From Pseudomonadota bacterium (GTDB lineage: Bacteria; Pseudomonadota; Alphaproteobacteria; UBA2136; UBA6156): DNA of 5,298 bases. Shown in pieces: positions 1 through 5,199 of the stretch. The first letter of the stretch is position 1, and the number at the start of each line of letters is the position of its first letter. The notes below the pieces were generated by a model. That model saw nothing but the letters and a program-made list of their open reading frames with translations, searched no databases and was not told the origin of the DNA. The stretch covers positions 1 through 5,298 of the forward strand of contig RFNJ01000172.1 in the NCBI GenBank assembly GCA_009927255.1. Reading direction: 5' to 3'. Made by a program: the position numbers and the translations under genes.

Positions 1-60
1 TTCTCTTTTGTGCTTTATGACGGTTGGCGCGAGCCGTTCGAGGATGCAGGCCCGCGTTGA
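1..60 (+). CDS. Possible C-terminal end of an upstream gene (partial)
   Basis: One + strand frame is open from base 1 and closes at a TGA at 58-60, giving 19 residues that include the stretch LYDGWREPFEDAG. The stop falls immediately before the intergenic repeat that begins at 61, which is where a gene end would be expected. The mix of residues looks protein-like, but the piece is too short to assign a family, and an open stretch of this length can occur by chance. No function is proposed. Confidence 0.25.
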   Translation, partial: FSFVLYDGWREPFEDAGPR

Positions 61-157
61 GTGCTTCGTAGAGAGGGCTACACGGGTGGTGCCGGATAGC
101 TAGCGGGGCCCCAGCATTTGCATAGCGGCAAATGCTGGCCCGCTTGGCTTCCGGCAC
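61..157. repeat. Intergenic hairpin repeat, copy 1
   Basis: This 97-bp block recurs in the same orientation at 5200-5298. The last 78 bp of the two copies differ at only four positions; the left part has a 2-nt indel and a few changes. Bases 89-157 fold into one long imperfect hairpin: GTGCCGGA/TCCGGCAC at the base, AGCTA/TGGCT with one G-T wobble, GCGGG/CCCGC, then an 11-bp perfect apical stem CCAGCATTTGC/GCAAATGCTGG around the 6-nt loop ATAGCG. It lies about 130 nt upstream of thrS and just after a possible gene end. No open frame in it looks coding. It resembles REP-like or small palindromic dispersed elements of proteobacteria, but I do not recognise a named family. No U-run follows, so a simple intrinsic terminator is unlikely. 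Confidence 0.85.
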
Positions 158-212
158 GGAGGCCCACGTTTGGGTGGTTTTTAGGTTGCTTTGTTTTTAG
201 GATGAAAAAAGT

Positions 213-271
213 GTGACAAAATTGGTATGTATGCGCTAGGGTGTGGCTTGGATTTGAGGATTTTTTATAGT
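213..271 (+). promoter_or_regulatory. Candidate thrS promoter region (weak)
   Basis: Between the repeat and thrS the sequence becomes A/T-rich. GTGACA at 213-218 is a fair -35, with only weak -10 matches 16-17 bp downstream (around GCTAGG, 235-240). TATAGT at 266-271 is a better -10 (5 of 6) but has no -35 partner and would leave only a very short leader. I see no T-box or threonine-rich leader peptide. The positions are suggestive only. Confidence 0.2.
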
Positions 272-291
272 TTAGAGAAGGAGAGAGTGTG

Positions 292-2358
292 ATGCCGAAG
301 ATAACTTTGCCGGATGGCAGTGTGCGGGAGTTTGCGGGCGAGAGTGTAACGGGTATGGAGATTGCGGCGAGTATTGGGGCGGGGTTGGCCAAGGCGGCGG
401 TGGCGATTGAGGTGGATGGCAAAGCGCAGGACTTGAGCATGCCCATTAGCCACGATGCGAGCATTAAGATTGCCACCGCCAAAGATGCGCTGGGGCTGGA
501 TACTCTGCGCCACACGATGACGGCGCAGGTGCTGACCCGCGCGGTGTTTGATTTATTCCCCAACACCCAGCTGGCGATTGGGCCGACGGTGGACAATGGG
601 TTTTATCATGATGTGTTGGCGCCCAAGGCCATTTCTGCCGACGACTTGCCGAAGATTGAGGCGCGGATGCGGGAGATTTTGGCCGAGCCAAATACTGTGG
701 TGCGCGAGCATTGGGAGCCGGCCAAAGTGGAGGCGTATTTTGAGAGTGTGGGCCAGCCGTTTAAGGTGGAATTGGTGCGTGATGCGGTGGCGCGTGGCGA
801 GTTGGTGGAGGGGAAGTATTTATCGGTTTATATTCAGCGGGGCGCGGATGGCAGCCAGAAATACTTGGACCTGTGCCGTGGGCCGCATGTGCCGACGTTT
901 GAGAAATTGCGCGGGTTGGCGTTTACCATTTCCAGCCTGGCGGGGGCTTATTGGCGGGGGGATAGTGCCAATCAGCAGTTGACGCGGCTTTATGGGTTGG
1001 GGTTTGCCAATGCCAAAGAGCTGGAGGCGTATCAGCATATGCGGGCGGAGGCGGAGAAGCGGGATCATCGGAAGATTGGGCCAGCGTTGGGGCTTTTCCA
1101 CTTACAAGAAGAAGCGCCGGGGCAGGTGTTTTGGCATCCGGCTGGGTGGACAATTTACACCGAGCTGACCGACTACTTGCGGCGCAAGCTGGATGCGGCG
1201 GGGTATGTGGAAGTGAACACGCCGCAGCGGGTGAATAAGGTGCTTTATCAGAAGAGTGGGCATTGGGATAATTATCGGGATAATGCGTTTATTGTTTCGG
1301 ATGATTTGGCGCGGCCGGTGGTGAATCCGGAAGAGCATGCCGACAAACAGCACGTGACGCTTGGTGCTTTGAGCAAGCAAATGGACATGCTGGATTTGCA
1401 TATGCTGAAGCCGATGAATTGCCCTTGCCATGTGCAGATTTTCAACCAAGGAGTGCGGAGCTATCGGGACCTGCCGTTACGCATGGCGGAGTTTGGGCGG
1501 TGCATGCGCAATGAGGCGAAGGGTGCGCTGCATGGCATTATGCGAGTGACCAGTTTTACGCAGGATGACGCGCATATTTTTTGCACCACCGAGCAAATTC
1601 AGCCCGAGAGCAAGCTGTTTTGTGACCTGCTGAAGAGTGTTTATGCCGACCTTGGGTTTAGCGATTATTTTGTGAAGCTTTCCACCCGCCCTGACAAGCG
1701 GATTGGCGATGATGCGCTGTGGGACAAGGCCGAGAACGCGCTGGCGGATGCGTGCAGGAATGCGGGGTTGGAGTTTCAGTTGAATCCTGGTGAAGGGGCT
1801 TTTTATGGACCGAAGTTGGAGTTTGTGCTGCGGGATTGCATTGGGCGCGACTGGCAGTGCGGAACGCTGCAAGTAGACTTTAACATGCCGGTGCGATTGG
1901 CGGCGCATTACACCACGGCGGAGGGCACACGCGAGCCGTGCGTGATGCTGCATCGCGCGATTTTGGGCAGCCTTGAGCGGTTTATTGGGATTTTGATTGA
2001 GAACAGCGAAGGGAAATTCCCGACGTGGTTGGCGCCGGTGCAGGCTTTGGTGATTCCGATTGCGGATGGGCAGGTGGCGTATGCCAATGAGGTAGCAGCG
2101 CAGTTGCGGGGGAGTGGGATTGCGACCGCGACGGGGGGCGTGCGCGTGGAAGTAGATGCCAGCAATGAGCGGATGCAGAAGAAGATTTTGTTTGGGCAGC
2201 AGCGGAAAATTCCCTACATGTTGGTGGTGGGCAAAAAGGAGGCCGAAGAGGGCACGGTGGCGGTGCGGTTGCGCGATGGGACGGACCTTGGGGCGAAGCC
2301 GTTGAGTTGGCTTTTGGAGCGGGTGCGGGGGGAAGTGATAGGGCGGAAGGATAGCTAA
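292..2358 (+). CDS. thrS: Threonyl-tRNA synthetase
   Basis: Cytoplasmic class II synthetase that charges tRNA-Thr with threonine. The 688 residues run in family order: TGS domain (about 1-62), editing domain (about 63-235), class II core (about 250-580) and C-terminal anticodon-binding domain (about 585-685). The catalytic zinc ligands are visible as C377 (MNCPCH), H428 (DDAHIFC) and H554 (LHRAILGS). The motif 2 arginine is R406 (CMRNE) and the motif 3 arginine is R563 (LERFIG). ATG 292 is preferred over the overlapping GTG 289 because AAGGAG (278-283) is 8 nt from it. The protein is longer than the usual ~640 residues, partly from an insertion at about 338-370 before the zinc cysteine. Two oddities: the editing metal-like site keeps H74, C195 and H199 but has Gln79 where the second histidine is expected, and the usual MRVR of motif 2 reads MRVT (T420). 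The gene ends just before a strong hairpin. Identification is certain. Confidence 0.98.
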   Translation: MPKITLPDGSVREFAGESVTGMEIAASIGAGLAKAAVAIEVDGKAQDLSMPISHDASIKIATAKDALGLDTLRHTMTAQVLTRAVFDLFPNTQLAIGPTVDNGFYHDVLAPKAISADDLPKIEARMREILAEPNTVVREHWEPAKVEAYFESVGQPFKVELVRDAVARGELVEGKYLSVYIQRGADGSQKYLDLCRGPHVPTFEKLRGLAFTISSLAGAYWRGDSANQQLTRLYGLGFANAKELEAYQHMRAEAEKRDHRKIGPALGLFHLQEEAPGQVFWHPAGWTIYTELTDYLRRKLDAAGYVEVNTPQRVNKVLYQKSGHWDNYRDNAFIVSDDLARPVVNPEEHADKQHVTLGALSKQMDMLDLHMLKPMNCPCHVQIFNQGVRSYRDLPLRMAEFGRCMRNEAKGALHGIMRVTSFTQDDAHIFCTTEQIQPESKLFCDLLKSVYADLGFSDYFVKLSTRPDKRIGDDALWDKAENALADACRNAGLEFQLNPGEGAFYGPKLEFVLRDCIGRDWQCGTLQVDFNMPVRLAAHYTTAEGTREPCVMLHRAILGSLERFIGILIENSEGKFPTWLAPVQALVIPIADGQVAYANEVAAQLRGSGIATATGGVRVEVDASNERMQKKILFGQQRKIPYMLVVGKKEAEEGTVAVRLRDGTDLGAKPLSWLLERVRGEVIGRKDS

Positions 2359-2361
2359 CGA

Positions 2362-2400
2362 GCAGATGCCTCGATTCCTAAAAGGAACCGAGGCACCTGC
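2362..2400. terminator. Hairpin between convergent thrS and the small gene
   Basis: The stem is GCAG, one mismatch, TGCCTCG, one mismatch, TTCC, around the loop TAAAA, returning GGAA, CGAGGCA, CTGC. That makes 15 base pairs with two A/C mismatches. It starts 3 nt after the thrS stop and ends 8 nt before the stop of the convergent small gene, so it can serve both transcripts. No U-run follows on either strand, so termination may be inefficient, or the hairpin may mainly protect 3' ends. Confidence 0.65.
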
Positions 2401-2408
2401 AGGCCCGA

Positions 2409-2564
2409 CTACTTGCCCTTGGGCTTACCCGTGCCGGGCACGGGGACGCCGCGCACCGGAATGGTGCTGGACTTGGCCTTGCCCTTGCGGCAGAGGCGGC
2501 GCTTTGCCTCGCTGTTGGAGATGTTGTGCTGGGCAGCGTAGCGCTCGACGTTGACGTTGGCCAT
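2409..2564 (-). CDS. Small basic protein, 51 residues, unknown function
   Basis: I do not recognise the family. The start is fixed by GGAG 7 nt upstream of the ATG (2562-2564). The protein is very basic, with 7 Lys and 5 Arg. Its N-terminal half, ERYAAQHNISNSEAKRRLCR (residues 7-26), reads like a short helix-turn-helix: helix, N-I-S turn, second helix, then a CRKGKA segment. This recalls excisionase/MerR-like HTH proteins, but the recognition wing is replaced by a Pro/Gly/Lys-rich tail (residues 35-51). Nucleic-acid binding is therefore inference. Codon choice is striking: all 7 Lys are AAG, third positions are mostly C, and only one ends in A. That is typical of a strongly expressed gene and unlike the G/T-ending + strand neighbours. 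It is a single-gene unit, convergent with thrS and ending at their shared hairpin, and divergent from the membrane gene. No known ribosomal small protein matches by eye. Confidence 0.8.
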   Translation of the reverse strand: MANVNVERYAAQHNISNSEAKRRLCRKGKAKSSTIPVRGVPVPGTGKPKGK

Positions 2565-2591
2565 GTCTGGTCTCCATGTTAAAACAGTCAA

Positions 2592-2608
2592 GTTCCCTCT
2601 CAGGGAAC
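2592..2608. promoter_or_regulatory. Inverted repeat in the small gene's leader
   Basis: GTTCCC and GGGAAC (6 bp, perfect) flank the 5-nt loop TCTCA. It sits 27-44 nt upstream of the small gene's ATG, in the divergent gap. It could be a 5'-UTR hairpin of that gene or a dyad operator. No partner copy is seen elsewhere in the window. Confidence 0.4.
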
Positions 2609-2642
2609 GTTGGTCACCGTTTCCTGATACAGACAAGTATGC

Positions 2643-2648
2643 AGATAA
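2643..2648 (+). promoter_or_regulatory. Candidate -10 for the membrane gene
   Basis: GATAAT matches 5 of 6 positions of the sigma-70 -10 and lies 44 nt before the membrane gene's ATG. The sequence at the expected -35 position (near 2620, TTTCCT) is poor. On the opposite strand, towards the small gene, only weak boxes (TTGCAA with a poor -10) are seen. The divergent gap must hold promoters for both genes, but I cannot fix them by eye. Confidence 0.25.
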
Positions 2649-2692
2649 TGGCAGGCTTTTGATTTTGCAAGGGGTGTGGTAGAAAATATTTT

Positions 2693-3862
2693 ATGCGTGC
2701 GGATAAATATTTGGATTTTTGGGCCATGGCGGTGGTTTTGTTGGCAATTGGTTATGGGCTTTGGAAGCCGATTTGGGACTGGGATGCCACCGCCTATTTG
2801 GCTTTGGCGCGGAGTTTGGGGGAGGCGGATTGGGGGAAAATTCATGCGTGGACGTATGAGCAGTTACGGTTTTTGCCCCCCCGTGACCACTTGCTGTTTT
2901 TGACGTGGGAGCCTTTTCGGGCGCGGTTGGCAGTTGACCCCGAAAGCTTGCGGCAAGTGACGGCGTTTTATGCCGAACGGGTGGGATATTATACTTTACT
3001 GGCGGGGCTGATTGGGCTGGGGGTGCCGGGGACTTGGGGGATTACGGCGATTAATGTGCTGGCGCAGGGCGTTATGGGGGCGGCGGTTTGGGGGTGGTTG
3101 CGGCGGATTTCGGATTCGAAATGGATGGTTTTGGTTTTGGCTGTGGTGATGTTTTACCCGAGTGTGATGAAGGTTTTGCGGTGGAGTAATCCGGATGGGT
3201 TGGTGGCGGCTTTGATGGTTTTGGGGTGTTATTTGGTGTTATTTAGACGCGATTATTGGGGAATTTTGGTGTGGCTTTTAATGGTTTTGTGCAAGCCGAA
3301 TACGGCTTTGTGGTTGGCGCCGTTGGGGTTGTGGTTTTTGTGCGCCAAGGACTTTGGGCGGGCGGCGGCGCTGGTGGGGGTGGGCATGGTGGCGGGGGTT
3401 TTGCACTTTAGCTTGCCGGCTTATGGCGCGCCGCTGCTGTGGGCGCATACCTGGGGGGCGGGGCCGTTTGTGCGGCCGGCGGAGGTGGTGGTGCCGTTCC
3501 GGTTTGAGGATTATTGGGGGTATTTGACGATGCGGGCCACAGGTTTGGGAGGGCGGGATTTGATATTGTTTGGGCTGATGTGGCTGAGTTTGGCGGTGCT
3601 GTGGCTGCGGGGGGGGCGGCGGGAGGCTTGGTTTGGCACGTTTTTGGTGGGTGGGGTGATGGTGCAGGTTTTGGGTTTCCCCGGGTTTTGGGAGCGGCTT
3701 TATACCGGGCCGGTGCTGGTGTTGGTTTTGCTGGCGGGCACTTGCGTGACTACTTGCATTGGGGAGGCAAACTGGGGTATGGCTAAGGAATACGCAGCTG
3801 CCAAGCCGCGGCGTAGGACCAAAGAGCAACCAAGGAGGAGTGTTAAACATCGGACGATTTAA
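2693..3862 (+). CDS. Multi-pass membrane protein, possibly GT-C-like glycosyltransferase
   Basis: The protein has 389 residues and about ten hydrophobic segments (around 10-24, 98-112, 116-136, 144-158, 168-184, 188-200, 205-217, 223-240, 289-305, 313-328 and 337-355). The first segment is followed by WDWDATAYLALA (29-40), an acidic D-x-D placed in the first outer loop as in GT-C polyprenyl-phosphate-dependent glycosyltransferases. W164-x-x-P-D168 and K201-P-N are further polar spots. This suggests, but does not prove, a sugar-transferring inner-membrane enzyme, and no substrate can be named. The start has no clear Shine-Dalgarno: AAGGGG at 2669-2674 is too far away. The next in-frame ATG is 2726. 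The gene contains a run of eight G (3609-3616). Its basic tail (360-389) is encoded by the infC leader and differs in composition from the body. It overlaps infC by 14 nt, so the two are probably cotranscribed. Confidence 0.85.
   Translation: MRADKYLDFWAMAVVLLAIGYGLWKPIWDWDATAYLALARSLGEADWGKIHAWTYEQLRFLPPRDHLLFLTWEPFRARLAVDPESLRQVTAFYAERVGYYTLLAGLIGLGVPGTWGITAINVLAQGVMGAAVWGWLRRISDSKWMVLVLAVVMFYPSVMKVLRWSNPDGLVAALMVLGCYLVLFRRDYWGILVWLLMVLCKPNTALWLAPLGLWFLCAKDFGRAAALVGVGMVAGVLHFSLPAYGAPLLWAHTWGAGPFVRPAEVVVPFRFEDYWGYLTMRATGLGGRDLILFGLMWLSLAVLWLRGGRREAWFGTFLVGGVMVQVLGFPGFWERLYTGPVLVLVLLAGTCVTTCIGEANWGMAKEYAAAKPRRRTKEQPRRSVKHRTI
3832..3840 (+). promoter_or_regulatory. Ribosome binding site that fixes the infC start
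   Basis: AAGGAGGAG is close to a perfect Shine-Dalgarno and lies 8 nt before ATC 3849, in the IF3 frame. The in-frame GTG at 3840 overlaps the site itself and is too close. The far upstream TTG 3759 would place the site inside the coding region. This makes AUC the best start. Confidence 0.8.
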
Positions 3863-4418
3863 GGGGACGCCGGACCGTAACCGGCAGAACGAACACCGGA
3901 TTAATGGTGAGATTAGAGTGCCAACCGTGCGGGTGATTGGCCCCGAGGGCGAGAATTTTGGCGTGATGAGCAGCCGCGATGCGGTGTTTAAGGCCCAACA
4001 GTTGGGATTTGATTTGGTGGAGATTTCGCCGCAGGCTATCCCCCCTGTGTGCAAGATTTTGGATTATGGGAAATTCCGCTTCCAAGAAGCCAAGCGCAAG
4101 GCGGAAGCGAAGAAAAACCAGCATATTGTGGAAGTGAAGGAGATGGTGTTCCGGCCCAGCACCGAGACCCATGACTACCAAATTAAGCTGCGTAAGATTA
4201 AGGAATTTTTGGACGAAGGGAACAAGGCTAAGATTAACTTGCGCTTTAGGGGCCGCGAAACCACCCACCTTGAGATTGGCCATGCGATGATTGACCGGAT
4301 TATTGCCGATACGGCGGATGTGGCGAAGGTGGATTTTAGAAGTGGGCTGGAGGGGCGGTTTTTGACGCTGGTGTTGAGCCCGGAGAAGAAGAGTAAGAAG
4401 GTGGATAAGGCGGAGTAG
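3849..4418 (+). CDS. infC: Translation initiation factor IF-3, AUC start
   Basis: IF3 binds the 30S subunit, prevents premature 50S joining and proofreads the start codon and initiator tRNA. From ATC 3849 the product is 189 residues, normal for the family. The N domain (about 14-82) begins HRINGEIRVP and ends in the IF3 signature K69-ILDYGKFRFQEAK-82. A lysine-rich linker (83-90) leads to the C domain (about 92-178), with VKEMVFRP, KINLRFRGRE (128-137) and the late SGLEGR loop. The strong Shine-Dalgarno and the domain start both point to ATC rather than to the upstream TTG or GTG. A rare start is the known autoregulatory device of infC, since IF3 discriminates against it. The gene begins inside the 3' end of the membrane gene. 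A weak internal promoter (TTGCAT 3754-3759, TATGGC 3778-3783) is conceivable. rpmI and rplT do not follow, as is common in alphaproteobacteria. Codons end in C more often than in the membrane gene, consistent with higher expression. Confidence 0.96.
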   Translation: MGRFKGTPDRNRQNEHRINGEIRVPTVRVIGPEGENFGVMSSRDAVFKAQQLGFDLVEISPQAIPPVCKILDYGKFRFQEAKRKAEAKKNQHIVEVKEMVFRPSTETHDYQIKLRKIKEFLDEGNKAKINLRFRGRETTHLEIGHAMIDRIIADTADVAKVDFRSGLEGRFLTLVLSPEKKSKKVDKAE

Positions 4419-4451
4419 GGTTCAGGGACTCAGGGTGCAGGGTTCAGGGGG
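4418..4451 (+). repeat. Short tandem G-tract repeat, G-quadruplex motif
   Basis: Five G-tracts (4418-4420, 4425-4427, 4433-4435, 4440-4442, 4447-4451) are separated by TTCA, ACTCA, TGCA and TTCA. This is a tandem 7-8 nt repeat of type GGGNNCA, and it satisfies the canonical G3 N1-7 rule with one spare tract. It begins on the last base of the infC stop codon, on the sense strand, so the infC mRNA 3' end would carry it. Confidence 0.7.
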
Positions 4452-4502
4452 TGTGGCCCGGGTTGGGAGCTTATGGTGAGGACGAAGCGAGGACGTTGGT
4501 GG

Positions 4503-4561
4503 GTCCCCGAATGGCCGTGAGGGGATTGCTTTTTCTTGTTTCGTGCTGGCCATTCGAGGAC
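4503..4561. repeat. Long inverted repeat downstream of infC
   Basis: The arms GTCC-c-CGAATGGCC (4503-4516) and GGCCATTCG-a-GGAC (4548-4561) pair over 13 of 14 positions around a 31-nt loop containing a T-rich stretch. The motif GAGGAC recurs nearby (about 4478, 4489 and 4556), suggesting a small composite element. No gene is visible in 4419-4617. It could be a dispersed palindromic element, a structured 3' UTR or a small RNA. I do not recognise it. Confidence 0.6.
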
Positions 4562-4617
4562 GGGCGGCCTGATTTTTATGGTTTTTAGTGGGGCTTGGCG
4601 CTGGAGTAGTATGAACG

Positions 4618-4647
4618 AACAAAGGCCTCCGCGTGGAGGCCTTTGTT
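4618..4647. terminator. Bidirectional intrinsic terminator
   Basis: AACAAAGGCCTCC and GGAGGCCTTTGTT form a perfect 13-bp stem with loop GCGT. The stem ends in T-rich sequence (CTTTGTTAGC), with A-rich sequence on the 5' side, so it can work in both directions. It lies 200 nt after infC and 15 nt after the stop of the convergent pyrophosphohydrolase gene, the expected position for a shared terminator. Confidence 0.88.
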
Positions 4648-4662
4648 AGCTTTGCTGATGGG

Positions 4663-5079
4663 TTACTCTACCATATCAAGGTAGGGGTATTTTAGCGGCT
4701 GCGCGAGGAAGTCATCTGCTTCGGGGTGAGTGGTGGGAATATCCACATGTTTTTGAAATACCCCTTGGTGGAAGCCACCTTTGGCTATTGCCTTTTTCTT
4801 GCGGGCACGGCCAACTTGTTGGGGCGTTATTTTGGATAATCTCATGATGGTGAGCATAACTTCTTGCATGTCGGCCAGTTCAGCAATGATTTCAGCTTTA
4901 TAGCTTTTTTAGAGGGCTTGCTGAGTTTCAGTAGCTTCTTCCACCAGCTTTGCAGCGAGCGCCTTAAGCAATGTATCGCCGCGAATGTGGTGATATTCGG
5001 GGCGGCAGCCTTCGGCACGTTGCGTTGTTGGTACGTTGTCGCGCACCAGTTTGTTGAATTGGAAACGGTGGTAGGGCAT
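4663..5079 (-). pseudogene. MazG/PRA-PH-like NTP pyrophosphohydrolase, interrupted by in-frame TAA
   Basis: The - strand frame encodes 138 codons with one internal stop (TAA, 4909-4911, codon 57). Both halves are in the same frame and together make one recognisable protein of the all-alpha NTP pyrophosphohydrolase superfamily (COG4997-like). They show the hallmark NKLVRDNVP near the start, E47-E48-x-x-E51 in the first helix, E67-L-A-D70 after the stop, and the KKAIAKGGF segment near residue 100. Such enzymes hydrolyse nucleoside triphosphates or related compounds using Mg bound by the EExxE and ExxD motifs. The stop separates these two motifs, so the short product should be inactive. The start (5079) has GGAG 6 nt upstream. 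No Shine-Dalgarno supports reinitiation at ATG 4869. The gene has its own candidate promoter and ends at a shared terminator. A recent nonsense mutation fits best; a sequencing error or readthrough cannot be excluded. Confidence 0.8.
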
Positions 5080-5106
5080 GGGTGGCTCCGTGTGTTGCGA
5101 TGATGC

Positions 5107-5136
5107 TGTATAGCGGGGGACTTCGGTGGAGGGCAA
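5107..5136 (-). promoter_or_regulatory. Candidate promoter of the pyrophosphohydrolase gene
   Basis: Read on the - strand, TTGCCC (5131-5136) is followed after 18 bp by TATACA (5107-5112), with the ATG 27 nt further on and GGAG between. The -10 matches 5 of 6 consensus positions and the -35 matches 4 of 6. The position is right for this gene. Its survival suggests that the interruption of the gene is recent. Confidence 0.4.
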
Positions 5137-5199
5137 GGAAAAAGGGGGATAGGATTATAGGGTGTTAGGGGCTGACTAAGAGATGTAGGTCTGATTTGT

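Noticed and set aside
61..157. CRISPR repeat
   Set aside because: There are only two copies 5 kb apart, with no spacer array and no cas genes.
158..291. T-box riboswitch or attenuator in front of thrS
   Set aside because: The leader is short, with no T-box sequence, no specifier hairpin and no threonine-rich leader peptide.
78..596. 172-codon open frame on the - strand overlapping the start of thrS
   Set aside because: It is antisense to the well-supported thrS N-terminus and to the hairpin repeat. It has no family resemblance, and its composition is explained by the reverse complement of thrS.
3759..3848. N-terminal extension of IF3 from TTG 3759
   Set aside because: The extra 30 residues have no IF3 counterpart, and the strong Shine-Dalgarno would then lie uselessly inside the coding region.
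3278..4054. 258-codon open frame on the - strand opposite the membrane gene and infC
   Set aside because: The product is a Pro/His/Gln/Arg-rich shadow produced by G-rich coding on the + strand. It overlaps two real genes and has no start signal.
4422..4622. 66-codon - strand frame in the gap downstream of infC
   Set aside because: It spans the G-tract repeat and the inverted repeat. The product is low-complexity Pro/Thr/Ser/Lys, with no Shine-Dalgarno, and it starts inside the terminator stem.
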